The notes under the pieces are model-generated. The model was not told the origin of the DNA, searched no databases, and saw nothing but the letters and a program-made list of their open reading frames with translations. A program made the translations under genes and the position numbers. 33,917 nt of DNA, taken from NCBI GenBank assembly GCA_949296295.1, contig CASFOM010000095.1, positions 1-33,917 of the forward strand, written 5' to 3'. This document shows positions 8,219 through 16,939 of this stretch, piece after piece (within the stretch, counting starts at the first letter, position 1; every line of letters starts with the position of its first letter). Source of the stretch: an uncultured Alistipes sp. (GTDB taxonomy: Bacteria; Bacteroidota; Bacteroidia; Bacteroidales; Rikenellaceae).

Positions 8219-9106
8219 ATGGAACAAAATTATATGCATATTATCACTTTACAAGATGTCGGAAACAAAGTTTATGATGAAGCTGCTCAGGATTTGGCCA
8301 ATGAAATTGTATTATGGGAAAAACAAGATGAAGAAACCCAACATATGGTTTATTATCCCATTCGTACCCGAGCCTTTATCATCATGGTTTGTATCCATGG
8401 AGAGGCTGAAGTATTAATCAACCTAAATTCATGCCGGATTATAAAAAACCAAATGATTTGCATCTTTCCAGAACAGGTATTTCAAATGCGCAACATCAGT
8501 AAAGATTTCAACATCAAAGCCATTCTTGTCTCTTCTTCGTTCCTTGGAAAAATCAGTGACCTACAATTATTACCCATGTTTAAAAATATTCTGGAACATC
8601 CTACTTTAACTTTTTCAAAACAACAATGGGAAATATTCTTATCCTACTACTCCAGTTTGCAAAAAAGAATAAATACAAAAATACCCTATCAAAAACAGAT
8701 TGTTCAACATATTTTAAGCGGATTAATATTTGAAATAGCCAGTATGTACAAACAAATACTGGAACACCTGCCAGAAGAAAAAACAACCCGGCCCAAAAAA
8801 CTGTTCTTTGACTTTCTGCAATTATTACACAACCATTTTATAGAAGAACGATCTGTTCGTTTTTATGCAAATCGTCTGGCTGTTACTCCTCAATATTTAT
8901 CCACTGTAGTCAAAGAAATATCTGGACGCACTGCGGGTGAATGGATTGACAGGGCTGTAATCCTGGAAGCTAAAGTATTATTGAAATCAGGTCAGTTTTC
9001 CATTAAAGAAATAACGGCCAAACTACATTTTGCCAATCAATCTTTTTTCGGAAAATATTTCAAACATCATGTCGGCATATCTCCAAAAGTCTACCGACAA
9101 CTATAA
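8219..9106 (+). CDS. AraC-family transcriptional regulator
   Basis: This 295-residue protein has an N-terminal cupin-like half (about 30-150, with PIRTRAFIIMVCIHGEAEVLINL and ICIFPEQVFQM) and a C-terminal AraC double helix-turn-helix (about 200-295). The latter contains RFYANRLAVTPQYLSTVVKE, GRTAGEWIDRAVILEAKVLL, SIKEITAKLHFANQSFFGKYFK and the closing GISPKVYRQL. The arrangement matches one-component regulators common in Bacteroidota; the ligand is unknown. The WaaP-like kinase gene starts 23 bp downstream and is the likeliest co-transcribed gene. Targets cannot be read from the sequence. An AT-rich inverted repeat lies at 8059-8091 upstream. Confidence 0.92.
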   Translation: MEQNYMHIITLQDVGNKVYDEAAQDLANEIVLWEKQDEETQHMVYYPIRTRAFIIMVCIHGEAEVLINLNSCRIIKNQMICIFPEQVFQMRNISKDFNIKAILVSSSFLGKISDLQLLPMFKNILEHPTLTFSKQQWEIFLSYYSSLQKRINTKIPYQKQIVQHILSGLIFEIASMYKQILEHLPEEKTTRPKKLFFDFLQLLHNHFIEERSVRFYANRLAVTPQYLSTVVKEISGRTAGEWIDRAVILEAKVLLKSGQFSIKEITAKLHFANQSFFGKYFKHHVGISPKVYRQL

Positions 9107-9117
9107 TTCCATTATGC

Positions 9118-9124
9118 AGGAGGT
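9118..9124 (+). promoter_or_regulatory. Strong Shine-Dalgarno site
   Basis: AGGAGGT lies five bases before the ATG at 9130. Such a full anti-SD match is rare in Bacteroidota and stands out against the other genes in the window. It fixes the start of the kinase-like gene. Confidence 0.75.
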
Positions 9125-9129
9125 ATCTC

Positions 9130-9897
9130 ATGAAAACAATCGTTCATCCCAAATATCAATATCTATCGGGATTAATAGAAAAAATAGCAAATGAAAAAAT
9201 TCCGGCTACCCATATATTTTGTGACCATCGAAATATAGTACAAAAAATAGAAGAAAAGGGGGAAACTCTGGTCGTAAAAAAATATAAACATCCTACATGG
9301 GTCAATACACTGGTGTATAGTTTTTTCAGAAAAAGTAAAGCACAAAGAGCTTATGAATTTGCTTTAAAACTAAAGGAAATGCATATAGAAACACCTGATC
9401 CGGTAGCGTATGTAGAAATCAAAAAATATGGATTGTTCCACACAGGATATTTTATATCAAAATACATCGATTATCTGCCTTTATCAACTATAGATACCTA
9501 TCCTGAAAATCAAAGACAAGAAGTTTTGCAAGCTTTTGCCTCATTCACTGTATCTCTGCATAAAAAAGGCATAATGCATCGGGATTACAGTACTTCAAAC
9601 ATAATGTTCCGAAAAGAAAACAATGAATACCATTTTGCGCTGATTGATATTAACAGAATGCGTTTTAAAAAAATGTATCCCATCAATTGCATCCAGAACT
9701 TTCGAAGATTAGGTTTGAGTTTAAACACCCAATTATATGCCATTTGTCAATACGCTCAATTAAGACATTGGAACGGAGAACTTACTTTTGCTGCCGTATT
9801 AATCCATCGGAACCTGATTAATTCCTTAGGGAAAAGTAAAACCTTATTGAAAAAATGGATAAAAAAAATACCTTATAAAAAACATCTTCATTCGTAA
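9130..9897 (+). CDS. WaaP/Kdo-kinase-like lipopolysaccharide kinase family protein
   Basis: This 255-residue protein has a small-molecule kinase fold. Visible are a Lys-rich VVKKYKHPTW segment (about 48-57) in the N-lobe, the catalytic loop HRDYSTSN near 151-158 and the metal-binding IDINRM near 173 in place of DFG. This is the pattern of the Kdo/WaaP/InaA kinase group, which phosphorylates LPS core sugars on the cytoplasmic side of the inner membrane. There is no signal peptide and the C-terminus is basic, as expected for a membrane-surface enzyme. It follows the AraC regulator by 23 bp and has a strong ribosome-binding site. Phosphorylation of lipid A core is inferred from the family; another small-molecule substrate is possible. 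Confidence 0.8.
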   Translation: MKTIVHPKYQYLSGLIEKIANEKIPATHIFCDHRNIVQKIEEKGETLVVKKYKHPTWVNTLVYSFFRKSKAQRAYEFALKLKEMHIETPDPVAYVEIKKYGLFHTGYFISKYIDYLPLSTIDTYPENQRQEVLQAFASFTVSLHKKGIMHRDYSTSNIMFRKENNEYHFALIDINRMRFKKMYPINCIQNFRRLGLSLNTQLYAICQYAQLRHWNGELTFAAVLIHRNLINSLGKSKTLLKKWIKKIPYKKHLHS

Positions 9898-10007
9898 AAT
9901 TATTTCCATGTCCCCTTTTTTTATTTCCATCACTTCAAAAATCTCTCAACCAGTTTCCTCTTCTTTCCTATCCTTTATTTCTATAAAATCTTTATCAAAA
10001 TAAAAAA

Positions 10008-10068
10008 ATGGTCCGAATTATGATTGTTTTTTTATTATTTTTGTTCAAAGATAAAACTGTTGGACCAT
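10008..10068. promoter_or_regulatory. Candidate TetR operator arms and -7 element
   Basis: ATGGTCC (10008-10014) and GGACCAT (10062-10068) are perfect inverted copies, the right arm covering the first two bases of the tetR-type start codon. TATTTTTG (10036-10043) between them fits TAnnTTTG. The wide 47-base spacing makes a looped or two-site operator speculative. Confidence 0.25.
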
Positions 10069-10705
10069 GTCAAAAAAAGAGAAGTATCTTGAAAAAATAC
10101 ACACTCTGTTTATCGAAAAAGGAGTAAAAGGCCTAACGATGGAAGATATAGCTGAAGCTATACATATTACCAAAATGACCTTATACAACAATTTTCAAGA
10201 TAAAGATCATTTATTGGAAGAAATAATTTCGTTCAGAACAAAAAAATATATGTCTTTCCGAAACATAAATGTTTCGGGAGGAGAAAAAAGAAATGCCATA
10301 GATACATTAATCGATGTACTTAAGTTTCAACAGGAAAACCCTTTACAAAACTCTTATCTGTTTTATAAGACCATCAAGGAATGTTATCCTAAACTATATG
10401 AACAACAACGAGCCAATTTTAAAATAGGGCTTGCACATTTTATTAAAAGCAATATTGAACAAGGAATACAGGAAGGGATATACAGACAGGATATATCAGG
10501 AGAACAACTCACCTCTTATATCATAGCATCTATGGAGAATGTATTTAAAAACTGGCTCTCAGATCATTCCTCCATTGATCTCAACAATGTGCATAAACAA
10601 TTTATTGACTACCATATTCGAGGGATAGCCAATGAAAAAGGAATTCGTATATTGGAAGAACGATTAAAGAAAGATAAACAACAGAAAGAAAATGATTCAT
10701 TATAA
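10067..10705 (+). CDS. TetR/AcrR-family transcriptional regulator
   Basis: This is a 212-residue protein. Residues about 4-48 form the TetR DNA-binding domain, with IHTLFIEKGVKGLTMEDIAE followed by the recognition-helix segment ITKMTLYNNFQDKDHLLEE. The remainder is an all-helical ligand/dimer domain with no recognisable ligand class. Its last 14 bases overlap the start of the M16 peptidase gene, so the two are probably translationally coupled, and the regulator likely heads and controls the tetR-M16-M16-FKBP unit. The ligand is unknown. Confidence 0.9.
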   Translation: MSKKEKYLEKIHTLFIEKGVKGLTMEDIAEAIHITKMTLYNNFQDKDHLLEEIISFRTKKYMSFRNINVSGGEKRNAIDTLIDVLKFQQENPLQNSYLFYKTIKECYPKLYEQQRANFKIGLAHFIKSNIEQGIQEGIYRQDISGEQLTSYIIASMENVFKNWLSDHSSIDLNNVHKQFIDYHIRGIANEKGIRILEERLKKDKQQKENDSL

Positions 10706-11927
10706 AAGGAAGATATTGAAAAATGGCCTGACGGTTATTGCCTCTCCTGATAAAACAACCTCTTTGGCTGCTGTAAATATTATTTATAAAGTAGGTGCAA
10801 GAAATGAAAATGAAAAAAATACAGGATTCGCTCATCTTTTTGAACATTTAATGTTCGGCGGTTCAAAACATGTACCTGACTTTGACACTCCCATACAAAA
10901 AGCTGCCGGAGAAAACAATGCTTTTACCAACAATGATTATACAAATTACTATATAGTACTCCCTAAAGAAAATATAGAAACAGCTCTGTGGGTGGAGTCT
11001 GACCGAATGAACCATCTGAATATCAACAAACATACACTCGAATTACAAAAAAAAGTAGTTATTGAAGAATTCAACCAACGTTACCTGAACAAACCCTACG
11101 GTGATATATGGCTGCTTCTTAGACCCTTGGCTTACAAAATACATCCTTATCGTTGGAATACCATCGGAATCTCTCCAGAACATATACGTCATGCCACACT
11201 TAAAGATGTCAAAAATTTTTACAAAACGTTTTATAATCCTGAAAACGCAATCCTTGCTATTTCAGGAGATTTTGACTATGAACAGGTATTTGATTTAGCT
11301 GAAAAATGGTTTTCTGATATAACGAATCATCATTTACCTATTCCTGAAATACCTGTTGAACCCAAACAAACTCAAGCAAGGAGACTGACTGTAGATAGAG
11401 AGGTACCTGCTTCCATGATTTTCATTGCTTACCATATGGGAAAAAGAAATTCAAAAGAATTTTTAGTATGTGATATTATTTCTGACTTATTATCCAACGG
11501 TTCTTCTTCAAGATTATATCAACATTTAGTAAAAGAACAGGCCTTATTCTCTTCTGTTAATGCTTATGTAACAGGAGACCTTGACGAAGGATTGTTTGTT
11601 GTTACAGGTCAATTGGCTGAAAATACGGATATAAACAATGCTGAATCGGCCTTATTAAACGAAATAGAAAAAATAAAAAATATTTCAGTAGAAGAATACG
11701 AATTAGAAAAAGTAAAAAATAAATTTGAAGCCAATACATTATTTGGAGAACTGAATGTTATGAATAAGGCTCTTAACCTTTGCTTTTATGAAATGTTAGG
11801 AGATATATCCGTCATCAACTCTGAATTAACAGCTTATCGTCAAGTAAAATCAGATGATATACTGTCCGTTGCCAAACAAATGTTTGTGCCTCAAAATAGT
11901 TCTACTTTAATATATCAAAAAAAATAA
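10692..11927 (+). CDS. M16 family zinc metallopeptidase, catalytic-type subunit
   Basis: This 411-residue protein has the inverted zinc motif HLFEH at about residues 47-51 within GFAHLFEHLMFGG. The third ligand is in VVIEEFNQR near 124-128. GENNAFTNNDYTNYY lies between them, and a second M16 domain occupies the C-terminal half. M16 enzymes (pitrilysin, mitochondrial processing peptidase and bacterial homologues) degrade or trim peptides inside a clam-shell chamber. There is no signal peptide, so a cytoplasmic site is likely unless export is non-classical. Three bases separate it from the partner gene, which lacks the zinc motif, so the two probably form an active/inactive heterodimer as seen in other M16B pairs. 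Length is normal for an M16B subunit. Confidence 0.93.
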   Translation: MIHYKRKILKNGLTVIASPDKTTSLAAVNIIYKVGARNENEKNTGFAHLFEHLMFGGSKHVPDFDTPIQKAAGENNAFTNNDYTNYYIVLPKENIETALWVESDRMNHLNINKHTLELQKKVVIEEFNQRYLNKPYGDIWLLLRPLAYKIHPYRWNTIGISPEHIRHATLKDVKNFYKTFYNPENAILAISGDFDYEQVFDLAEKWFSDITNHHLPIPEIPVEPKQTQARRLTVDREVPASMIFIAYHMGKRNSKEFLVCDIISDLLSNGSSSRLYQHLVKEQALFSSVNAYVTGDLDEGLFVVTGQLAENTDINNAESALLNEIEKIKNISVEEYELEKVKNKFEANTLFGELNVMNKALNLCFYEMLGDISVINSELTAYRQVKSDDILSVAKQMFVPQNSSTLIYQKK

Positions 11928-11930
11928 AAT

Positions 11931-13211
11931 ATGGGTTTAAGAGATATTGCTCCAAAAATAAACATACCTAATCAGATAGAAATACTGACTTCAAAAAAAT
12001 ACGTTAGCCCAGCAGGGTATGTGTTACACGCTATTGATAGCAGTGAAACGGAAGTTTTAAAAATATGTTTTGTATTTCATGCAGGAGTAAAATATCAAAA
12101 CCAATTTTTTCAAGCCTCTGCTACACTTAGTTTATTAAGTGAAGGTACTGAAAAATATACTTCAAAAGAGATAGCTGAAAAAATGGACTTTTATGGTATT
12201 TATTTCGATGCTAATATAGATAGGGATTATTCCATTGTAACCGTATGTTGTTTAACAAAATTCATCGAGCCAACCCTTGATTTATTAACAGAAATATTGA
12301 CTCATCCTACATTTCCTGAAAAAGAACTCTCTATTCATTGCGCTAAAAGAATACAAGCCATCCGTATTGAAAGAGAAAAAGTGGATTATCAAGCACGTGA
12401 AAAATTTGCTGAAGCATTGTTTGGTGCAGAACACCCTTACGGAGCCATACCAAAAATCGAAGCATATAATCAATTGACTCCTGAGTTACTGAAAGACTTT
12501 TTTAACAATTATTACACATTTGAAAATTCCTTTTGTGTAGTCAGTGGTAAAATAGATTCCAACGATGTTGAAGAAATAATAAAAATTGGGGATAAACTAC
12601 ATCATGGCATCAATCAGGACCGGAATTTTTCTGTTTTATACACTCCTAAAAAAATTTATATAGAAAAACCTGACGTCTTACAATCTTCTATTCGCATTGG
12701 TAAAGTTTTATTCAACAGAACACATCCTGATTATATTGGAATGCAAGTAGTAGCTACCATTCTCGGAGGTTACTTCTCCTCTCGAATCATACAAAATATC
12801 AGAGAAGAAAAGGGATATACCTATGGAGCATTTGCTGGAATGGTCAATATGGAAGACAGTGGATTTTTTGCTGTTTCCACTGAAGTAGCAGCACAATTTA
12901 CCTATGAAGCTCAAACAGAAATTATCAAGGAAATAGAACTATTAAGAAAAGAAAGGGTTTCAGAAGAAGAATTATCCATGGTAAAAAACGTTATGATCGG
13001 AGATATTATTCGTGTATTGGACGGTCCTTTCGGTATTGCAGATGTAACCATAGAAAACTTATCCAACAAGGAAGACAACACCTACATCAACCGCATGATT
13101 AAAGAAATCAATATGATCTCTCCTGAAAGGATACAACAACTTGCCATTCAATATCTTGACCCTGAAACTTTAACTTTTGTCATTGTAGGAAAATCATCAA
13201 AATTATCATAA
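11931..13211 (+). CDS. M16 family peptidase-like protein, non-catalytic subunit
   Basis: This 426-residue M16-fold protein lacks HxxEH: at the equivalent place it reads SATLSLLSEGTEKYTS. The C-terminal domain keeps IREEKGYTYGAF near 290-300, the R/Y segment that contributes to substrate binding in trans in M16B dimers. This is the usual division of labour between an alpha-type (inactive) and beta-type (active) subunit. There is no signal peptide. Its stop codon overlaps the start of the FKBP gene by one base (TAATG), so translation is coupled. Function is inferred from pairing with the upstream gene. Confidence 0.9.
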   Translation: MGLRDIAPKINIPNQIEILTSKKYVSPAGYVLHAIDSSETEVLKICFVFHAGVKYQNQFFQASATLSLLSEGTEKYTSKEIAEKMDFYGIYFDANIDRDYSIVTVCCLTKFIEPTLDLLTEILTHPTFPEKELSIHCAKRIQAIRIEREKVDYQAREKFAEALFGAEHPYGAIPKIEAYNQLTPELLKDFFNNYYTFENSFCVVSGKIDSNDVEEIIKIGDKLHHGINQDRNFSVLYTPKKIYIEKPDVLQSSIRIGKVLFNRTHPDYIGMQVVATILGGYFSSRIIQNIREEKGYTYGAFAGMVNMEDSGFFAVSTEVAAQFTYEAQTEIIKEIELLRKERVSEEELSMVKNVMIGDIIRVLDGPFGIADVTIENLSNKEDNTYINRMIKEINMISPERIQQLAIQYLDPETLTFVIVGKSSKLS

Positions 13212-13906
13212 TGAGACATAAATTATTATTGTTGATAACATTGTTCTCCATTTTATCACTTCATGGACAAGCTCAAAAAATACCAGAGCTTAAAAATTAT
13301 AAAGATTCGCTTTCGTTTGCGATAAGTAATGATTTAATTACTCTGTTGAATGATTTTTCTCCTCAAGATATTGATATAAAAGTATTAACAGAAGCCTTCT
13401 TATACTGCTATCAAAATAGTTCTGCTTGTTGGGAAAAAGAAACTCGTCATAAAATCATATCGCATTATTTTCAAGAAATACTCCCTGCTCGATTTATTGA
13501 AAAAGAACAACAATATTTGGACAGTATAAAACAAAACATTTCAGACATACATATATCTCCATCGGGACTTTTATATAAGATAATACAAATGGGTGACACC
13601 ACATTAAAAGCAGGTCCGGAAGATGTTTTTATTGTAGATTACATCACACAATTACCTGACGGAACCATTATTGACTCTTCTATTGAACGAGGACAACCAT
13701 TGTCTTCATCTCCTGATCAGGTTATAACCGGATTTGGTGAAGGAATAAGCTTAATTGGTAAAGGAGGGAAAATACAACTATGGATTCCTCAAAAGTTAGC
13801 TTATGGAGCTGAAGGAGCCGGTTCCGTTATTCCTCCATACACTCCATTATTTATGGAAATAGAGTTAAAAGATTTGGTAAAAGCAGGTATTGATCCAGAA
13901 GAATAG
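13211..13906 (+). CDS. FKBP-type peptidyl-prolyl cis-trans isomerase, exported
   Basis: This 231-residue protein has an N-terminal signal peptide (LLLLITLFSILSLHGQAQ). It has a helical N-terminal part (about 25-110) and a C-terminal FKBP domain (about 115-228) with VDYITQLPDGTIIDSS, GFGEGISLIGKGGKIQLWIP, LAYGAEGAGSVIPPYTPLFM and a closing IELKDL. This is the layout of FkpA/Mip-type folding catalysts of the cell envelope. It is the last gene of the TetR/M16 unit and is followed by an intrinsic terminator. An exported isomerase encoded with two non-exported peptidase subunits is unusual; whether they act on a shared substrate is unknown. Confidence 0.9.
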   Translation: MRHKLLLLITLFSILSLHGQAQKIPELKNYKDSLSFAISNDLITLLNDFSPQDIDIKVLTEAFLYCYQNSSACWEKETRHKIISHYFQEILPARFIEKEQQYLDSIKQNISDIHISPSGLLYKIIQMGDTTLKAGPEDVFIVDYITQLPDGTIIDSSIERGQPLSSSPDQVITGFGEGISLIGKGGKIQLWIPQKLAYGAEGAGSVIPPYTPLFMEIELKDLVKAGIDPEE

Positions 13907-13924
13907 TACATTTATATTACCAAT

Positions 13925-13968
13925 AAAAAAACTGTTTGAACCCTTAGAAAAGTTTAAACAGTTTTTTT
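13925..13968 (+). terminator. Intrinsic terminator of the TetR/M16/FKBP operon
   Basis: AAAAAAACTGTTTGAAC pairs with GTTTAAACAGTTTTTTT around a short loop, with one G-U pair and a run of seven T at the end. It starts 18 bp after the FKBP stop codon. Confidence 0.85.
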
Positions 13969-14526
13969 ATAACTGTTATTTCTATAATCCTGTTTAGAAA
14001 AACAGACAAAACAATTACTTAACAACTAATTAATATAAAGGTATTTACATAAAAAATTATCTTTGTATTGAAAAATACAGACACTTACATTCAATGTTCA
14101 TAACCTATCAACAACCATGATAATAGCTTGTTTATTTCCTGATTATTATTTTCAATAAAAAAATTTGCTTTTCCAAAAAACAATAAAAGGGAGGAGAACG
14201 TAAAAAAACACAGAAAAACAAACCTTTTTTATCAAATTTATCGAATAGATATTACTAATGATGTAAACACAGAATCAAGTATGTTTTACAATAAACAAGT
14301 GTTTATAATAATTATAAACATCTGTTGAATATCTATACAACCCTTTTTATATCAAAACATAATACATTAAAAAAATGTTATCAGAATGTTACCAGAGTGG
14401 TGATAGGAAAAAAACAAATGGTATTCTATCTTTTATTCAACACAATTGACACTTATTATAATTATTATTTTCTTTTATTTTTTAAAAAGAAAAAAAACAA
14501 CAATAAAAAAAGTGGGGAAAATCGTG
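13969..14526. other. Gene-free AT-rich region
   Basis: There is no convincing gene in these 558 bases. The one open frame (14325-14564) has a homopolymer-driven Lys/Asn/Phe composition and runs into the end of the opposite gene. TATCTTTG at 14058-14065 fits a -7 element but lacks a -33 partner. Arms 14300-14308 and 14312-14320 (TGTTTATAA and its complement) form a perfect 9-bp hairpin with a 3-base loop. A small RNA or operator cannot be excluded. Confidence 0.5.
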
Positions 14527-15618
14527 TTAAGCTATTTGACTGTTCTTTTTTCCTGATTTGGTAAATTTACTTTTTATCCAACGTGGGAAGATAATAGCTC
14601 CTACAAATAAATAAGGATAATAGGTCACAAAACGCCAAAGTAACGCTAATAAGGCAGCTATTCCCAACTGTACCGATGGATCTACCGGGATAAATTCACT
14701 GAGATATTCCTTGAATAAATATTCAGAAAAACCACTTCCTCCTGGGGTGGGCATGACCAACATCATTATCCACATCACTAATTGACGGGCAAATAACAAT
14801 AAATGATCACTTACTGAAAAGAAGGCCAATATGATAGCATTGACTACTAAATAGCGGGAACTCCATGATAAAAAGGTAGAACCGATGGCTTTTAACCAGT
14901 AAACAAGTGGTTTGCTTTTGATTTCTCTTGAACTGAGGATTATATCATCTCCTGTTTTGGCTGCTCCTTCTCTCCAGCGCCTTAAGAAACGAAGTCTGAA
15001 TATTTTTAATAGCAACCATTTTAATCCTTTGGGATTGACAAATAACCCGTAAGAGACAAATAGGATATAGATGAATTTCAAACTGTAACCTGTTAAGGCT
15101 ATTCCTATCAGGCTTTTGGCTATTTGGTGGGATTCCGGAAGGTAAAATAGTGTTTCATGTCCTACAATCCATATCAGTAAAGGAAACATGACGATAAAGT
15201 ACAATTCATCTAAAAATGAGGTCAATAAAACTATGGCTGAACTCTTCCCTACATTAATACCTTCTTTATGTACATAAATGATGGCAAAACTGGTACCACC
15301 TACGGCTGACGGTGTTATGGCTGAGGTGAATTCCCAGAGCATGATTACTCTGAATGCCTGTTTCCAACTTAATTGGTTATCTGATAAAATACGTATCCGA
15401 ATCATGTATCCCAAATCACGTCCTACCATGAATAAAAAAGCAACCATAATCCAAAAGATGCTTGCTCCCGTAAATGATATGGACTGAAATAGTGCCGGAT
15501 TAAATTCTTTATACAGCATGTAACCAATTACCCCTAATCCTATGAGAATAGGGTAAATCATATTGGAAGGCTTGATTTTCGATAAATGAGATTTTTGTTC
15601 CTGTTGGTTTTCGTTCAT
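14527..15618 (-). CDS. YbhN/UPF0104-type integral membrane protein (flippase-like)
   Basis: This 363-residue polytopic membrane protein has about eight hydrophobic segments. The marks are those of the lysylphosphatidylglycerol synthase transmembrane / UPF0104 family: WIMVAFLFMVGRDLGYMIRI, SAITPSAVGGTSFAIIYVHKEG, the TSFLDELYF segment and the late MPTPGGSGFSEYLF loop. Members are proposed lipid or glycolipid transporters or membrane-anchoring domains; the substrate here is unknown. I chose the ATG at 15618 rather than an in-frame TTG ten codons upstream. It has a basic C-terminal tail. It diverges from queG, with a 95-bp gap in between. Confidence 0.82.
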   Translation of the reverse strand: MNENQQEQKSHLSKIKPSNMIYPILIGLGVIGYMLYKEFNPALFQSISFTGASIFWIMVAFLFMVGRDLGYMIRIRILSDNQLSWKQAFRVIMLWEFTSAITPSAVGGTSFAIIYVHKEGINVGKSSAIVLLTSFLDELYFIVMFPLLIWIVGHETLFYLPESHQIAKSLIGIALTGYSLKFIYILFVSYGLFVNPKGLKWLLLKIFRLRFLRRWREGAAKTGDDIILSSREIKSKPLVYWLKAIGSTFLSWSSRYLVVNAIILAFFSVSDHLLLFARQLVMWIMMLVMPTPGGSGFSEYLFKEYLSEFIPVDPSVQLGIAALLALLWRFVTYYPYLFVGAIIFPRWIKSKFTKSGKKNSQIA

Positions 15619-15713
15619 GTTCCGTTTAATGATTGAAAATCGGTGCAAGATAATGAAAATAATAGTATATTGATATATTTAATGTTGTCCCGTAATTTAT
15701 TTATCTTCGTTGT

Positions 15714-16658
15714 ATGAAAATAACGGCAGATGAGATTAAAAAGTGTGCAACTGATGTAGGCTTTCAGTTGTGTGGTGTTACTCCAATTGTCAAGTTACCT
15801 TTTTTTACCCGGGAAGTGAATGATTGGGTGAAAAAAAGGTATCATGCTGGTATGGAATGGATAACGCGAAATGAGCAACTTAGAGAAGATGCTTCTCTCT
15901 TTTTTGAAGGAGCCTGTTCTGTAATTGTTTGTGCTGTCAGTTATTTGAGCGAGAATAAGCCTTATGGTATTGCCCGATATGCTTATGGTGAGGATTATCA
16001 TTACGTGGTGAAAAGGATGTTGCTTGATTTACTTCGCTTGTTGCAGGAACGTTTTGGAAAGAAAATACAGGCAAGGGCTTTTGTTGATTCCGCTCCTTTG
16101 GCTGAAAAAATATATGCTGTAAAGGCTGGATTGGGTTGGTTGGGAAAAAATTCTTTGTTGATTAATAAACATTGGGGGAGTTTTCTGTTTTTGGGAGAAT
16201 TGATTGTGGATTTAATACCTGAAAATTATGATTCACCTCAAGATTCGGAGGGGTGTGGAAATTGTGAACGGTGTATGCTGGCTTGTCCCGGTAAAGCTCT
16301 TATTGTCCCCAGATGTCTGGATGCCCGACGTTGTATCTCTTATTTGACGATTGAACATAAAGGTATTTTTTCTGATGAACAGTTGTCTCTTGTTCGCTCT
16401 TCTGTTTCTTTTTTTGGATGCGATGTCTGTCAAGAGGTGTGCCCTTATAATCAAAAGGTATTAAAACAAATGAACAGGGAAACAGTAAACAATATCGATT
16501 GTCGATTTAACAGAAGAAAATATACCTTTCCTGAAGAGTCTTTAGAGTGGCTAAACATGAAACCTGAATATTTTAAGCAAAATTTCGGGGATACTCCCTT
16601 AGCAAGAGCTAAATTGGAAGGAATACAAAGGAATATAAAAACACATCAATCTGATTGA
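15714..16658 (+). CDS. queG: Epoxyqueuosine reductase
   Basis: This 314-residue protein catalyses the last step of queuosine synthesis, reducing epoxyqueuosine to queuosine in tRNA with a cobalamin cofactor and two 4Fe-4S clusters. The N-terminal QueG/DUF1730 domain shows RYAYGEDYHYVVK, the FVDSAPLAEK segment (Asp near 125) and GLGWLGKNSLLI. The ferredoxin-like part has CGNCERCMLACP near 181-192 and CDVCQEVCP near 236-244. Length agrees with other Bacteroidota QueG proteins, which are shorter than those of E. coli because the C-terminal repeats are missing. It stands alone on the plus strand. QueG is B12-dependent, which may link it loosely to the riboswitch-controlled gene at 3985. Confidence 0.95.
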   Translation: MKITADEIKKCATDVGFQLCGVTPIVKLPFFTREVNDWVKKRYHAGMEWITRNEQLREDASLFFEGACSVIVCAVSYLSENKPYGIARYAYGEDYHYVVKRMLLDLLRLLQERFGKKIQARAFVDSAPLAEKIYAVKAGLGWLGKNSLLINKHWGSFLFLGELIVDLIPENYDSPQDSEGCGNCERCMLACPGKALIVPRCLDARRCISYLTIEHKGIFSDEQLSLVRSSVSFFGCDVCQEVCPYNQKVLKQMNRETVNNIDCRFNRRKYTFPEESLEWLNMKPEYFKQNFGDTPLARAKLEGIQRNIKTHQSD

Positions 16659-16865
16659 TAAGCAGTTTACTGTTATGTCCTGTTTTTTTATTAATTTTAT
16701 ATAAATAGTCCTGTTATATGTGTTTGATAAAGAATAGGATAGATGTCTGGCTGTTTGAATAAATGAATTCCTGTAAAAGAGATTTAAAACCGTATAAAAA
16801 AGACTTATTTCCCTTTGTATCAAAAAATTAATGCTAAAAATGTGTGGGGTTCAAAAATAAAGTCC

Positions 16866-16873
16866 TATATTTG
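16866..16873 (+). promoter_or_regulatory. Candidate -7 element for rpsA-rnz
   Basis: TATATTTG matches TAnnTTTG exactly and lies 67 bp before the rpsA start. A TGTG at about 16841-16844 could serve as a degenerate -33. The rest of the 281-bp gap between queG and rpsA shows no gene. Confidence 0.5.
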
Positions 16874-16939
16874 TGCGCTTAATCTCGTATTAAGATTATA
16901 CATAATGTCTAACAACTTATTATTAATTTAATTATCAGA

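Noticed and set aside
14325-14564. 79-codon open frame in the gene-free region
   Set aside because: Its product is driven by A and T runs, it has no ribosome site, and it overlaps the end of the YbhN-type gene.
15619-15648. TTG start for the YbhN-type protein
   Set aside because: An in-frame ATG ten codons downstream gives a more usual start; the extra residues show no signal or conserved motif.
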